Shown here: positions 9,307 through 18,451 of the stretch, piece after piece | How positions within the stretch are numbered: position 1 is the stretch's first letter | Layout: the number at the start of each line of letters is the position of its first letter | From: Phenylobacterium aquaticum | Lineage (GTDB): Bacteria > Pseudomonadota > Alphaproteobacteria > Caulobacterales > Caulobacteraceae | Direction of reading: 5' to 3' | NCBI GenBank assembly: GCA_947378305.1 | Contig: CANCJJ010000004.1 | Coordinates: 105,563 to 169,562, forward strand | Length of the DNA: 64,000 bases | The notes under the pieces: model-generated | What the model was told of the DNA's origin: nothing | The model's database searches: none | The model's input: only the letters and a program-made list of their open reading frames with translations | Position numbers and translations under genes: made by a program

Positions 9307-10404
9307 TCAGACGTTGAAGCGGAAGTTCATGACGTCCCCGTCCTGGACCAGGTATTCCTTGCCCTCAGCCCGCATCCGCCCCGCCTCCCGCGCTCCGGCT
9401 TCACCGTTCAGCCGGACATAGTCCTCAAAGGCGATGGTTTCGGCGCGGATAAAGCCCTTTTCAAAGTCCGTATGGATCACACCGGCGGCCTGGGGGGCCG
9501 TGGCACCCACCGGGATGGTCCAGGCCCGTGCCTCCTTTGGCCCTGCGGTGAAATAGGTCTGAAGACCAAGCAGCTTGTAGGCCTCCCGGATCAACCGGTT
9601 CAGGCCGGGTTCGATCAGCCCCAGGGTCTCCAGGAACTCGCCGCGCTCGGCGCTGTCCAGCATGGCGATTTCGCTCTCGATCTGTGCGGAGATCACCACA
9701 CTGTTGGCGTGGTCGCGCGCCGCGCGCTCAGCGACCCGGGCAGAATGGGCATTGCCGTCGGAGGCTGAGCCTTCATCGACATTGCAGACATAGAGGGCAG
9801 GCTTGGAGGTCAGCAGCTGGAGCATGCGCCAGGCCTTGTCGTCCTCCTCGGGAATGGTCGCGGTCCGGGCGGGGCGTCCCTGATTGAGCTGTTCCAGGGC
9901 CAGATTGACCAGACGAAGGGTCGTAATGCTGTCCTTGTCGCCAACCTTGGCGCGCTTTTCCAGATTATTGACCCGCTTTTCCAGGCTCTCCAGATCGGCC
10001 AGCATGAGCTCGGTTTCGATAATTTCGAGATCGGATATCGGATCGACCCGACCCTCGACATGGGTGATGTCATCGTCTTCGAAGCACCGCGCCACAAAGG
10101 CCACGGCATCACAGTCACGGATATTGGCCAGGAACTGGTTGCCTAGACCTTCGCCCTTCGAGGCACCTCGCACCAGACCCGCCACATCCACGAAATTGAT
10201 CCGCGCCGGCAGGATCTCCTTGGACCCCGCGACCTTGGCCAAAGCCTCGAGGCGTGGCTCGGGGACGGCCACGTCTCCGAAGTTGGGTTCGATCGTGCAA
10301 AAGGGATAATTCGCCGCCTGGGCCGCAGCCGTCTGGGTCAGGGCATTGAACAGGGTCGACTTCCCGACATTGGGCAGGCCGACGATGGCGACTTTAAGGG
10401 CCAT
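9307..10404 (-). CDS. ychF: redox-regulated ATPase/GTPase YchF (OLA1 family)
   Basis: The 365-residue Obg-like P-loop protein associates with ribosomes and hydrolyses ATP. Visible motifs are the P-loop GLPNVGKST (residues 8-16), the switch region ANYPFCTIEPNFG, NFVDVAGLVRGASKGEGLGNQFL, the YVCNVDE base-specificity segment (non-canonical, as in YchF), and a C-terminal TGS domain ending GDVMNFRFNV. It is the last gene of the rplY–pth–TPR–ychF run. Confidence 0.97.
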   Translation of the reverse strand: MALKVAIVGLPNVGKSTLFNALTQTAAAQAANYPFCTIEPNFGDVAVPEPRLEALAKVAGSKEILPARINFVDVAGLVRGASKGEGLGNQFLANIRDCDAVAFVARCFEDDDITHVEGRVDPISDLEIIETELMLADLESLEKRVNNLEKRAKVGDKDSITTLRLVNLALEQLNQGRPARTATIPEEDDKAWRMLQLLTSKPALYVCNVDEGSASDGNAHSARVAERAARDHANSVVISAQIESEIAMLDSAERGEFLETLGLIEPGLNRLIREAYKLLGLQTYFTAGPKEARAWTIPVGATAPQAAGVIHTDFEKGFIRAETIAFEDYVRLNGEAGAREAGRMRAEGKEYLVQDGDVMNFRFNV

Positions 10405-10460
10405 GATTCAGTTTCATCCTTCAGACAAGGCGCGCCGACTACCACGCGCGCGGGTGCGGG

Positions 10461-11201
10461 TCATCCCCGCATGAGTGCCTGGGCCGCAAGGTCACGCCAA
10501 AGTCGGCCTTCCTTGCGAAACTGGGCATTGGTCTTTTCGAGCCGCCGGTCAATGTCGGCGAGGGCCGCCGTGGCCTCTGCGCGACGCCCTGTGTGGGCCA
10601 GGAAGGCCGCATGGCGTCCCAGGGCCTCGAAACCGGTCAGGCGCTCTATGGCGGTCTGAAAGGCCCGCTCTGCGTCGGACATGCGGCCGGTCGCCTCATA
10701 GGCGCGTGCCAGGGCCAGGGAGATGCCCGGGGCTGTGTCCCCGGCCGCCACCAGCCTGTCGAGCAGGCTGAGGGCCTCGGTTGCCCTGTCGAGGTCCAGA
10801 AGGGCCTTGGCGCGGCCAAGAAGCAGGACGCCGTCATCTGCATAGACACCCTGGGCGGCCTCTGCATAGAGACGTTCGGCTTCGTCGGGTCGGTTCATGT
10901 TGGCTGCGGCAGAGGCCAGACGGGACAGGTTTCGCACTGTGGGGGCTTCGTCACAGGCGTGCTTGGCGTCGCGATACTCGCGATGGGGATCCAGGGTGTC
11001 TCGGGCCGCCACGGTCAATCTTCGGGCTGTGCGCCCTCCGGTGAGTTCTGGGCCAAGTATGGCGATCAGATAGACAAGCCCGCCGAGGGGCTGGAGCATC
11101 AGGATCACCCAGAGCCAGAAGGTCTGCTGTCCCGTCCGGACGGCATGGATGCAAAGCGCGATGGAAAAGATCAGGGACAGACCGAAGAGCGGCAAGGACA
11201 T
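10461..11201 (-). CDS. TPR-repeat protein with N-terminal membrane segments
   Basis: The 246-residue protein starts with two hydrophobic helices (about residues 4-20 and 28-50), resembling a PLD-nuclease-N-type membrane hairpin. A soluble region of degenerate TPR helices follows (AAANMNRPDEAERLYAEAA, LDLDRATEALSLLDRL, YEATGRMSDAERAFQTAI). It probably tethers a protein-interaction scaffold to the inner membrane. It lies 11 bases after pth and about 56 bases before ychF. The function is unknown. Confidence 0.82.
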   Translation of the reverse strand: MSLPLFGLSLIFSIALCIHAVRTGQQTFWLWVILMLQPLGGLVYLIAILGPELTGGRTARRLTVAARDTLDPHREYRDAKHACDEAPTVRNLSRLASAAANMNRPDEAERLYAEAAQGVYADDGVLLLGRAKALLDLDRATEALSLLDRLVAAGDTAPGISLALARAYEATGRMSDAERAFQTAIERLTGFEALGRHAAFLAHTGRRAEATAALADIDRRLEKTNAQFRKEGRLWRDLAAQALMRG

Positions 11202-11212
11202 GATTTGGGCTC

Positions 11213-11824
11213 CTATCCCTGGCTCTGGCGAGGATCGGCCTTGTCTGCCGGGGCCAGTCGCATGACCTCGGTCTGATAGCGTTCATCTTCCCCTGACACC
11301 AGCAGGGGCAGGGCTTCGGCAACGGCCTCCAGAAGGGCTGTCACCCAGGCCTGATCCACCTTGTGGAAGTCGGACAGAACATGGCCCTGGACCCGGTCCT
11401 TGTGTCCAGGATGACCGACTCCCAGCCGAGCCCGGCGAAAGTCAGGTCCAATATGTGCAATCAGCGAGCGGACGCCGTTATTGCCTGCGGCCCCGCCGCC
11501 CGTTTTCATCCGGAACCGGCCTGGGGCCAGGTCGATTTCGTCATAGAACAAGATGACGTCGGCCGGAGACAGCTTGTAGAATTTCACTGCCTCGGCGACG
11601 GCCCGGCCGCTCTCGTTATAGAAGGTCTGGGGCTTGAGGGTCAGGACCTTCACGCCTCCGGCCGGTGTCGGGATCTCTCCCTCACGGACAAGACTGTGAA
11701 AGCGCGCGCGCTCCGGGCCAAGCCGCCAGTGGCGCGAAATCTCATCTACGGCCCGAAAGCCGACATTATGACGATTTCCGGAATAGGCCGGACCAGGATT
11801 GCCCTGGCCCGCGAGGATCAGCAT
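11213..11824 (-). CDS. pth: peptidyl-tRNA hydrolase
   Basis: Pth releases peptides from dropped-off peptidyl-tRNA. The 203-residue protein has the N-terminal GQGNPGPAYSGNRHNVGF segment with the catalytic His (about residue 19) and substrate-binding Asn. It continues with DEIDLAPGRFRMKTGGGAAGNNGVRS and the RLGVGHPG segment. It lies 29 bases downstream of rplY, a very common bacterial pairing. Confidence 0.97.
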   Translation of the reverse strand: MLILAGQGNPGPAYSGNRHNVGFRAVDEISRHWRLGPERARFHSLVREGEIPTPAGGVKVLTLKPQTFYNESGRAVAEAVKFYKLSPADVILFYDEIDLAPGRFRMKTGGGAAGNNGVRSLIAHIGPDFRRARLGVGHPGHKDRVQGHVLSDFHKVDQAWVTALLEAVAEALPLLVSGEDERYQTEVMRLAPADKADPRQSQG

Positions 11825-11853
11825 CTGGCCTCGCCCCTATTATCCCATCAGGT

Positions 11854-12450
11854 TTAGGCTGTGGCTTCCGCCGCCGCCGCCGAAGCCGAGGCTGACGAGC
11901 CAGCAACCGTAGCCACCACTTCGTCCGGGCTGTTGGCCAGGGTCACGCCCGTGGGCAGGACCAGATCGGCTGCGCGAATGGCGTCGCCGATATCCAGGCC
12001 GGTCAGGTCGAACAGGATGTCCTCAGGGATGTGGTCTGCAGAGCACTTAAGCTCGACTTCATGCAGGACGACATTCAGGGTGCCGCCGCGCTTGATGCCC
12101 GGTGAGGCGTCCTGGTTGCGGAAGTGGACGGCCACGGAAATCGTGATCTGCTGGTGTTCATCGACCCGGTAGAGGTCGAAATGCCAGGGCTCATCCGTGA
12201 CGGGATGCATGTCGATGGCCTTGGCAATGACCGGCTGGGTTTCATTGCCATACTTCAGGGTCACCAGGTGCCCAAGCAGCTTGCCCGTATAGAGCGCCTT
12301 GCGGAACTCATTGGACTTGATGGCGACGGCCACGGGGTCCTTGGAACCGCCATAAAGCACGCCGGGGACCTTGCCGGCACGACGTGTCTCACGGGCACCA
12401 CCGGTACCGGTACGTTCACGGACTTCTACGTTCAGAATGATATCGGCCAT
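11854..12450 (-). CDS. rplY: 50S ribosomal protein L25/general stress protein Ctc
   Basis: L25 binds 5S rRNA. The long CTC form is seen here: an N-terminal L25 domain (MADIILNVEVRERTGTGGAR, with FRKALYTGKLLGHLVTL) plus a C-terminal beta domain and an Ala/Ser-rich tail. I chose the ATG at 12450. The open frame extends 20 codons upstream, but that part covers a GC hairpin and lacks family similarity. It leads the rplY–pth operon. Confidence 0.95.
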   Translation of the reverse strand: MADIILNVEVRERTGTGGARETRRAGKVPGVLYGGSKDPVAVAIKSNEFRKALYTGKLLGHLVTLKYGNETQPVIAKAIDMHPVTDEPWHFDLYRVDEHQQITISVAVHFRNQDASPGIKRGGTLNVVLHEVELKCSADHIPEDILFDLTGLDIGDAIRAADLVLPTGVTLANSPDEVVATVAGSSASASAAAAEATA

Positions 12451-12471
12451 GGCCTTGCCTCGAAACGAAAC

Positions 12472-12496
12472 CGCCGCGCGAACGTCCCGCGCGGCG
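12472..12496 (-). promoter_or_regulatory. GC-rich stem-loop in the rplY leader
   Basis: Nine-base arms (12472-12480 and 12488-12496, CGCCGCGCG and its complement) enclose a seven-base loop. It lies 22 bases upstream of the rplY ATG. It has no U-tract and might be a leader structure influencing rplY expression. The role is unproven. Confidence 0.4.
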
Positions 12497-12533
12497 ACGG
12501 ACGACCCCAAGGGCCGAAAGGATGGGTTGCATA

Positions 12534-12557
12534 CACAAAAGAGTTGCCCGTGGCAAC
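12534..12557 (-). terminator. possible intrinsic terminator after the lipoprotein gene
   Basis: On the reverse strand, GTTGCC, a three-base loop and GGCAAC (12543-12557) are followed by TCTTTTGT. The stem is short (6 bp). It sits 26 bases after the stop codon at 12583 and could separate the lipoprotein gene from rplY. Confidence 0.45.
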
Positions 12558-12582
12558 GGCTGGCCGCACGTCAGGTGACGGG

Positions 12583-13617
12583 TTATCCCCGCTTCTTGCC
12601 AGATTTCTTTCCGGGAGCCCTCTGCGCCACGGTCGTATTGGCGATTGGACGCACTGTCGGAATGAATTTTGCCTCATAGGGTTCGGTCATGCCGGACGCC
12701 TTGATCACGCACCGGCCGCTGTCCATCATGATGTGCTGACCAAGACAAAAGATGTCTTCGTAATTCGGGCCAGCGACGGCCAGGCACTGGTTGAGATTCA
12801 GTTTCGACATGCGCAGGCAGGACGCGACATTCGGATCGGCCATGATGGCTGAGACGGTCTCATCATTATCGTCGCCCGCGCGTCCGAGAACCGCAAGTGC
12901 AGCAAGGGTCATGCTGCGAACCGTCGGCGCACTGTTAGGCGAGGGGGCTGTCAGGTCGGGAGTCGATCTCAGGGCGGCATGGGCCAGCAAGTCGCCCTGA
13001 CCCAAATTGCCCTTAATGGGCGTAGCTGAAAGGCTCTTGGCCAGTTCCAGCCGGGTCTCCCGGTGGGCGATCAGGTCCTTTGACCAGGACTGTTTCTGCA
13101 GGTCATAGGCCGACTGTTTTACCGCCAGCCCGGCATTGTAAAGGGTCTGTCCGTCATCGTTCAGGGCCTTGGTGACCCGAAGACTGGCCCCTTGCGCGCC
13201 AGTGAGCCCCAGGACGGCATAGGGATTGGTCGTCAGGCGATCTGCCAATTCCCTGGCCTGCTCCGGACTTGCGGCCTGGCTTCTGATGCCATCAACAAAT
13301 TCTGGGGTCTGCAAGGCCACGAGGGCACCATAGGCCATGGCACCCTGGAGAAGCTGGTTGGTTTCGTACTTTGCGCCCCGTTGAACGGCGACTTCGACAG
13401 AGGCCCCGTCCGAGAAGTTCGGCGTAATGGCAGAGGCAGAGTCCATATAGGTTCGATAGGCACTGGCCTGTTCGATCAGGCGGGACCCAAGGGTGATCTG
13501 GGGGGCAGGCGGTGCGGGTTCGACAACGGCGACCTTTGGTTCTGGGGTCGAGCAAGCCTGAAGCGTGGCTAAAATCAAGGGTAGTGCCGCAAATGCCCAG
13601 ACACGCCAACGCGTCAT
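12583..13617 (-). CDS. predicted lipoprotein, function unknown
   Basis: The 344-residue protein has an N-terminal signal with a lipobox (LQAC, Cys about residue 22), so it should be lipidated and sent to the periplasmic face or outer membrane. A proline-rich linker follows, then an alpha-helical body and a Lys/Arg-rich tail (PGKKSGKKRG). Two to four Cys residues in the C-terminal third (CLRMSKLNLNQC, IFCLG, RCVIK) could form disulfides. I do not recognise the family. It is located between prs and rplY. Confidence 0.8.
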   Translation of the reverse strand: MTRWRVWAFAALPLILATLQACSTPEPKVAVVEPAPPAPQITLGSRLIEQASAYRTYMDSASAITPNFSDGASVEVAVQRGAKYETNQLLQGAMAYGALVALQTPEFVDGIRSQAASPEQARELADRLTTNPYAVLGLTGAQGASLRVTKALNDDGQTLYNAGLAVKQSAYDLQKQSWSKDLIAHRETRLELAKSLSATPIKGNLGQGDLLAHAALRSTPDLTAPSPNSAPTVRSMTLAALAVLGRAGDDNDETVSAIMADPNVASCLRMSKLNLNQCLAVAGPNYEDIFCLGQHIMMDSGRCVIKASGMTEPYEAKFIPTVRPIANTTVAQRAPGKKSGKKRG

Positions 13618-13702
13618 GATCCGTCTCCAAATCGCTCACTGCGGGCGGAAGATCGAATGGCTCGCCATATGTGAGACGAAGGCCTGTCCCTGCCCGGGAT
13701 AA

Positions 13703-13732
13703 TCATTCCGCGGGAGAGTGTAGGCGGAATGA
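13703..13732 (-). repeat. inverted repeat between prs and the lipoprotein gene
   Basis: Nine-base arms TCATTCCGC (13703-13711) and GCGGAATGA (13724-13732) flank a 12-base loop. On the reverse strand the hairpin is followed by TTATCCC, a poor U-tract. It could be a weak terminator of prs or an operator for the lipoprotein gene. Confidence 0.4.
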
Positions 13733-13749
13733 GCCTCTTGAGCCAGAGG

Positions 13750-14685
13750 TCAATCAAACAGTTTGGAAACAGATTCCTCGTTGGCAATCCGTCGAATGGC
13801 TTCACCGATCAGGGCCGCGCAACTGACGACCCGGATCTTGTCACAGCCCGCCACGAGAGGTGTGGCTTCAATGGAGTCGGTGATGACCAGTTCCTTCAAG
13901 GCAGACTTGGCCACCCGGTCGTGAGCCGCCCCCGACAAGACGCCGTGGGTCACATAGGCCGAGACTTCGGTGGCGCCCGCATCCATGAGGGACTGGGCCG
14001 CATTGCAGAGCGTACCTGCGGAATCAACGATGTCATCGAACAGAATCAGGCGGCGGCCAGAAACGTCACCGATAATGTTTGCAACCTCGCTCTTGCCCGG
14101 CCCTGACCGGCGCTTGTCGACAATCGCCAGTTCCGCGTCCAGGCGGCTGGCCACGGCCAGGGCCCGCACAACGCCGCCGACGTCGGGGGAGACGATCAGC
14201 ATTTCGTGGGTCCGCTGATAGTGCCCCTTGATGTCGCCTGCCATCAGGGGGGCGGAGAGCAGATTATCGGTGGGAATGTCGAAAAAGCCCTGAATCTGAC
14301 CCGAATGCAGGTCCATGGTCAGGACCCGGTCGGCCCCGGCCCGGGTGATAAGATTGGCAACCAGCTTGGCGGAAATTGGGGTCCGGCCCCCGGTTTTTCG
14401 GTCCTGCCGGGCATAGCCAAAATAGGGCATGACGGCCGTGATGCGTCGGGCAGAGGCCCGCTTGAGGGCATCAATGCAGATGAGCAGTTCCATGAGGTTG
14501 TCATTGGCGGGGTAGCTGGTCGACTGGATGACGAAGACATCCTCGCCCCGGACATTCTCGTCGATGGTTACAAATATCTCGTTGTCCGAGAACCGTTTAA
14601 CTTGTGCCTTGGTAAGGGGCAGATCCAGATGTGCCGCCACCGCATCGGCCAAGGTGCGGTTGGAATTGCCAGCCAGCAGCTTCAT
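13750..14685 (-). CDS. prs: ribose-phosphate pyrophosphokinase
   Basis: Prs makes PRPP from ribose 5-phosphate and ATP for nucleotide, His and Trp synthesis. The 311-residue sequence shows the ATP-flap region ([26 protein letters not shown]), [12 protein letters not shown] (divalent-metal site), and the PRPP-binding loop [18 protein letters not shown]. It is full length with a normal start ([17 protein letters not shown]). Confidence 0.97.
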   Translation of the reverse strand: MKLLAGNSNRTLADAVAAHLDLPLTKAQVKRFSDNEIFVTIDENVRGEDVFVIQSTSYPANDNLMELLICIDALKRASARRITAVMPYFGYARQDRKTGGRTPISAKLVANLITRAGADRVLTMDLHSGQIQGFFDIPTDNLLSAPLMAGDIKGHYQRTHEMLIVSPDVGGVVRALAVASRLDAELAIVDKRRSGPGKSEVANIIGDVSGRRLILFDDIVDSAGTLCNAAQSLMDAGATEVSAYVTHGVLSGAAHDRVAKSALKELVITDSIEATPLVAGCDKIRVVSCAALIGEAIRRIANEESVSKLFD

Positions 14686-14775
14686 CGGACCCTCAAAATT
14701 CCAGGTTAACCCATGGATGGGGCTTGTAGCAGTCAGGCGGTTCCGGGCAAGGGCCGGGCGACGGTTTTCCGGGGA

Positions 14776-15549
14776 TCAATCCAAAGCAATTGCCGAGACC
14801 AGACGGCCAAAATCGGGTTCCCCTGCCTTAAAGGCCCGGCGGTTCGAGAAAAACCGGGTTTCGTCGGCACAGGTATCGGCCCCTATCCAGGTGCAATTTG
14901 TCACCCCCGCCTGGCGCAACCGGCCGAGCACAAAGGCGGGAAGGTCGAATAGGAACCGGTCTGAATTCGGGACGACCGTGAAGAAGGCCCGGTAGCTTGA
15001 GGTCCGGGCCACAAATTGCTCGACGAATTCCGGCCCGACTTCATAGGACTCGGGTCCGATACAGGGGCCAATGACGGCGATTAGCTGATCTGGCCGCGCG
15101 CCCAGTTCGCACATGGCCTCTACCGTGCGTTCAGCAATTCCGCCCAGGGCCCCTCGCCACCCCGCATGGGCGGCAGCAACGACCCGGGCCTGGGGATCTG
15201 CCAGCAAGATGGGTGCGCAATCGGCGGCAAGAGCGCCGCAAATGAGACCGGAGGTGGCTGTCACCACCGCATCGCCTTCCGGGCGGGTGTCGCCCCATGG
15301 CTGATCTGCCCGCAGAGCTCGGTCTGAGTGGACCTGATAGGCAATCGTCAGGGCCGATTCGGGCCGACCGAAATGGGCGGCGACGCGGCGACGGTTTTCC
15401 GAAACATCCTCGGCACGGTCCGAAGAACCCCGCCCGAGGTTAAGGCTGGAAAATATCCCGGCAGATGCGCCCCCGGTCCGGGTGAAAAACCCATGTTTCA
15501 GACCCGGGAGGGTCAGTTGTGGGGCTGTGATGGGGTCCAGGGTCGTCAT
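14776..15549 (-). CDS. pgeF: peptidoglycan editing factor PgeF (YfiH/laccase-domain family)
   Basis: The family removes misincorporated amino acids from peptidoglycan precursors and was formerly called a polyphenol oxidase. The 257-residue protein shows the metal/active-site triad: QVHSD (His), ADCAPILL (Cys) and AAHAGWRGALGG (His). The start overlaps the stop of the upstream methyltransferase by four bases (ATGA), so it is in the lgt–methyltransferase–pgeF operon, a cell-envelope theme. Confidence 0.93.
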   Translation of the reverse strand: MTTLDPITAPQLTLPGLKHGFFTRTGGASAGIFSSLNLGRGSSDRAEDVSENRRRVAAHFGRPESALTIAYQVHSDRALRADQPWGDTRPEGDAVVTATSGLICGALAADCAPILLADPQARVVAAAHAGWRGALGGIAERTVEAMCELGARPDQLIAVIGPCIGPESYEVGPEFVEQFVARTSSYRAFFTVVPNSDRFLFDLPAFVLGRLRQAGVTNCTWIGADTCADETRFFSNRRAFKAGEPDFGRLVSAIALD

Positions 15550-16607
15550 GTCTCTGTCTCAAATCCCGGAGGCACCAGGCCCTGAACATGCAGGCAGGCC
15601 ACCTTGAAGAGTTCGCCCATCTGGTCCGGGGCCACCAGGCGCTCCAGTTGACGTCCGATCTGGTCCGTTCGTTCGGGCTGGGCCTGGGCCAGTCTTTCGG
15701 CCCGCTCGAAAATGCCCAGCCGCGCGAGGAAGGTCGCCTGATCGAGCAGCGGTGCCGTCGCGGCTCCAGCGGCACGTGCGGCGGCAAGGACGGCTGGAAA
15801 GTCGGCATGGGCGGTCAGGTCAACCTGGCCCGGATGGGCGAGGGGATGCTCTTTTCGGTGGCTTCCAATGGCCTGGAGGGTATCGCCGGGCCCGGGCGCG
15901 CCTCGGCCATAATCGATCAGCAAGGCCGCGCCGCCATCCTGTACCAGCCTGTCCGCGACTTCGGTCCCAAGGGCCTCCTGGGCGGGGGAGGTTTCCATCA
16001 CCATCCCGGCTTCTGCGTCTGGTAGACTCGCCATGTAGGGGGCCTCTGACAGGCCGAAAACCAAATCGCCGGAATCATTGATGCCGATGCAACGCTCCGC
16101 CCAGCCTGACGGGGTGCGAACCCACTGGTGGATCGGAAGGCAGTCCAGCAATTCGTTGGCGACCAGGAGCAGAGGCGCGCCATCGGGCACCTCGGCCAGG
16201 GTCGGGCACGTCTTGGGGCCTGACCCCAGTTTTTGGGCCTGAAGGGTGCGCAAAGGCGCGGAGGCCTCCACCAGCCAGACGTCAGCGGCGGCCAGAAAGT
16301 CCGGGACCAGCCGGGCCGTGCGCAAAATGTCATGCATGAGACTGCCATCGCCCGGACCCATTTCAACCAGCCGGAAGGGTGCGGGGCGACCCAGGCGGGA
16401 CCAGGTCTCGATCAGCCACAGCCCGATCATTTCCCCGAACATCTGGCTGATCAGGGGGGCGGTGATGAAGTCGCCGTCTGAGCGAATAGCAGGGCGGGTC
16501 GCGTAATAGCCGTCCTGCGGATCATGCAGGCATAGCGTCATGTACTGGGCGACGGTGATGGGCCCGCCAATCCGGATCTGATCCACCAGCCGCTCACGCA
16601 GGCTCAT
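15546..16607 (-). CDS. SAM-dependent methyltransferase, COG1565/MidA-NDUFAF7 family
   Basis: The 353-residue protein starts with MSLRERLVDQIRIGGPITVAQYMTLCLHDPQDGYY and contains an AdoMet-binding segment (LVEMGPGDGSLMHDILR) and LLIDYGRGAPGPGDTLQAI, all typical of the family. Its mitochondrial relative NDUFAF7 methylates an Arg of complex I; the bacterial substrate is unestablished. It overlaps lgt by 14 bases and pgeF by four, indicating one transcription unit. Confidence 0.92.
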   Translation of the reverse strand: MSLRERLVDQIRIGGPITVAQYMTLCLHDPQDGYYATRPAIRSDGDFITAPLISQMFGEMIGLWLIETWSRLGRPAPFRLVEMGPGDGSLMHDILRTARLVPDFLAAADVWLVEASAPLRTLQAQKLGSGPKTCPTLAEVPDGAPLLLVANELLDCLPIHQWVRTPSGWAERCIGINDSGDLVFGLSEAPYMASLPDAEAGMVMETSPAQEALGTEVADRLVQDGGAALLIDYGRGAPGPGDTLQAIGSHRKEHPLAHPGQVDLTAHADFPAVLAAARAAGAATAPLLDQATFLARLGIFERAERLAQAQPERTDQIGRQLERLVAPDQMGELFKVACLHVQGLVPPGFETET

Positions 16608-17436
16608 CTTGGCTCCCGATCACGGGCGGGAGCTGTTCGTCAAGTCCACGCCAGATCAGCCAAAGGCCACCCACGACCATCGGCAGGCTGAGCATCATGC
16701 CCATGGTCAGGCCAAAGGGGAAAATCGGCAGATAGCTGTCTGGCTCGCGCAGGTTTTCCAGGCCAATCCGGATCAGGCCATAGCCAAGAAAGAATATCCC
16801 GGCGATGACGCCGCGCCGCTCCAGCAGGCGGCGTCCAAAGGTGGCCCAGGCCAGGACGGTGAACAGCACCAGTCCCTCCAGAGCGGCTTCATAGAGTTGG
16901 CTGGGATGGCGCGGCAGGGGCCCCGCCCCCGGAAAGACCATGGCCCAGGGCACGTCTGTGGGCCGTCCCCACAATTCACCATTCACGAAATTGGCGAGCC
17001 GGACGAAGAATAGCCCCGGAGGAACCGCCGCAGTGATGACATCCCCCAGGCTAAAGACGTCGAGCTTGTGACGCCAGGCAAAGGCGAGGGTGGCCATCAG
17101 CACACCCAGAGTCCCGCCATGGAAGCTCATGCCGCCATTCCAGACCTGGAGGATTTCCAGCGGGTTCGTCCAGAGCAGTTCCGGCGTGTAAAAAACAACA
17201 TGGCCGAGGCGTCCACCCAGGATGATGCCAAGGGTGATCCAGAGGATCAGGTCATCAAACTGGCTGACCGTGATGGGGGCGGGCCGTCGGGTCCAGAGTC
17301 GGGCATTGCCCAGCAAGCTCGCCACATAGCGCCAGCCCACCATAATCCCGGCGATATAGGCCAGCCCATACCAGCGTATGGCGACGGGTCCGATATGCAC
17401 CAGGACGGGATCGATCTGAGGGTAGGGTAGGGACAC
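16594..17436 (-). CDS. lgt: prolipoprotein diacylglyceryl transferase
   Basis: Lgt transfers diacylglycerol from phosphatidylglycerol to the lipobox Cys of prolipoproteins in the inner membrane. The product (about 280 aa) has about seven membrane segments and the signature features GGRLGHVVFY, GGMSFHGGTLG, RLANFVNGELWGR and HPSQLYEA. I chose the GTG at 17436, preceded by GGAGAG, because the extension back to 17502 is hydrophilic and atypical. Predicted lipoproteins in this window (13617) would be clients. Confidence 0.96.
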   Translation of the reverse strand: MSLPYPQIDPVLVHIGPVAIRWYGLAYIAGIMVGWRYVASLLGNARLWTRRPAPITVSQFDDLILWITLGIILGGRLGHVVFYTPELLWTNPLEILQVWNGGMSFHGGTLGVLMATLAFAWRHKLDVFSLGDVITAAVPPGLFFVRLANFVNGELWGRPTDVPWAMVFPGAGPLPRHPSQLYEAALEGLVLFTVLAWATFGRRLLERRGVIAGIFFLGYGLIRIGLENLREPDSYLPIFPFGLTMGMMLSLPMVVGGLWLIWRGLDEQLPPVIGSQDEPA

Positions 17437-17530
17437 GTCCGTCTCTCCAGCAGCCGGAGCTGAAATCAATTTATTGCGTTTTAGCTGACTACCCCTTCGC
17501 ATTCATCCCCTTAGGCATCATATTGCTGAC

Positions 17531-17776
17531 ATGCAGACACAGAATCCTTTCCTCGATGAGATGGCCAAACTGACCAATGCTGCCATGGGCCTTGCCCAGT
17601 CAGCGGGGGAAGAGGCCCGTGCGGCCTTTCGAGCCCAGGCAGATCGCATGGTGGCTGAGTTCGACCTGATCCGCCGAGATGAGTTCGACATGCTAAAGGC
17701 CGAGATTGCGGCCCTGCGTGAGGAGGTCGCCGCCCTGCGTGCGCCCAAGCCCGCGCGCAGCAAGACCGCGAAATAG
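17531..17776 (+). CDS. ubiK: UbiK/BMFP-family accessory factor
   Basis: The 81-residue protein is the short membrane-fusogenic coiled-coil family that includes E. coli UbiK, a ubiquinone-synthesis accessory factor. Typical parts are the N-terminal amphipathic segment (NPFLDEMAKLTNAAMGLAQSA), the C-terminal coiled coil (DEFDMLKAEIAALREEVAAL) and a basic tail. It is divergent from lgt. A role in ubiquinone synthesis fits coq7 and petABC in the same window but is not shown by position. Confidence 0.85.
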   Translation: MQTQNPFLDEMAKLTNAAMGLAQSAGEEARAAFRAQADRMVAEFDLIRRDEFDMLKAEIAALREEVAALRAPKPARSKTAK

Positions 17777-17788
17777 GGGACTCCGCAG

Positions 17789-17826
17789 GTGCCGTTGGCT
17801 TTTGCGGGTAAAAGACGACACGGCAC
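17789..17826 (+). repeat. nested imperfect stem-loop after ubiK
   Basis: GTGCCGT (17789-17795) pairs with ACGGCAC (17820-17826), and an inner CTTTT/AAAAG pair lies in the loop. There is no U-tract. It may stabilise or attenuate the ubiK transcript. This is a weak call. Confidence 0.3.
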
Positions 17827-17917
17827 TGACAATTGGCCCTGAAAGCGCTGTAGCTTGAGGTTGAGAGATTGATTCGCGGGGAAGCCTGCGGTCGACGAGT
17901 AAGGATTTCCGGGACTC

Positions 17918-18421
17918 ATGGACACACCCCTGTCGGATGATGATGTCGTCTTCAGCCATGACCCGCTGGATATCGTCGAGCACGTCCTGGAAGCAGAAAA
18001 TCTCGAATTCGACCGCAATGAACGCGGCGATCTGACCTTTGTTCTGTCAGGTGACTGGCGGGATTTTGACCTTTGGTTTTCATGGCGGGCGGAGGTGGAA
18101 TGCCTTCAGGTCCTCCTGGCCATCGATCTGACCTTTGAGCCGGGTCAGAAGGGCGAGGCCCTGGAGCTCATCAACATCATCAATGCCAAGACCAGCCTGG
18201 GTCATTTTGAGATCTGGGAAGACGGCTCGATCATCTTCCGGCATGGCATGGCTCTGCCGGCGGGCGACAGCCCCAGTCTGGCCCAGACCGCCGCCATGAT
18301 CGATGCGGCCATGGAAGCGGCGGACCGGTTCTTCCCGGCGTTTGATTTCCTGATCCGGGGCGGAAAGTCGGCATCTGCGGCCATGGCCGCCTGCATGTTC
18401 GACACTGTCGGCGAGGCCTGA
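17918..18421 (+). CDS. YbjN domain-containing protein
   Basis: The 167-residue protein fits the YbjN/DUF1790 family, which adopts a secretion-chaperone-like fold. Evidence includes the opening DPLDIVEHVLEAENLEFDRNERGDL block, FVLSGDWRDFDLWFSWRAEVECLQVLLAIDL, and ELINIINAKTSLGHFEIWEDGSIIFRHGM. The role is unclear; E. coli YbjN affects motility and stress traits. It lies immediately before proC, an arrangement I recognise from Caulobacteria. Confidence 0.88.
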   Translation: MDTPLSDDDVVFSHDPLDIVEHVLEAENLEFDRNERGDLTFVLSGDWRDFDLWFSWRAEVECLQVLLAIDLTFEPGQKGEALELINIINAKTSLGHFEIWEDGSIIFRHGMALPAGDSPSLAQTAAMIDAAMEAADRFFPAFDFLIRGGKSASAAMAACMFDTVGEA

Positions 18422-18451
18422 GCCATTTCCCCGTCCGGCATAACGCCCATC

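Noticed and set aside
14723..14750. possible prs promoter (TTGCCC with 16-base spacing to TACAAG on the reverse strand)
   Set aside because: Both hexamers are only partial matches and there is no supporting context, so it was not listed as a feature.
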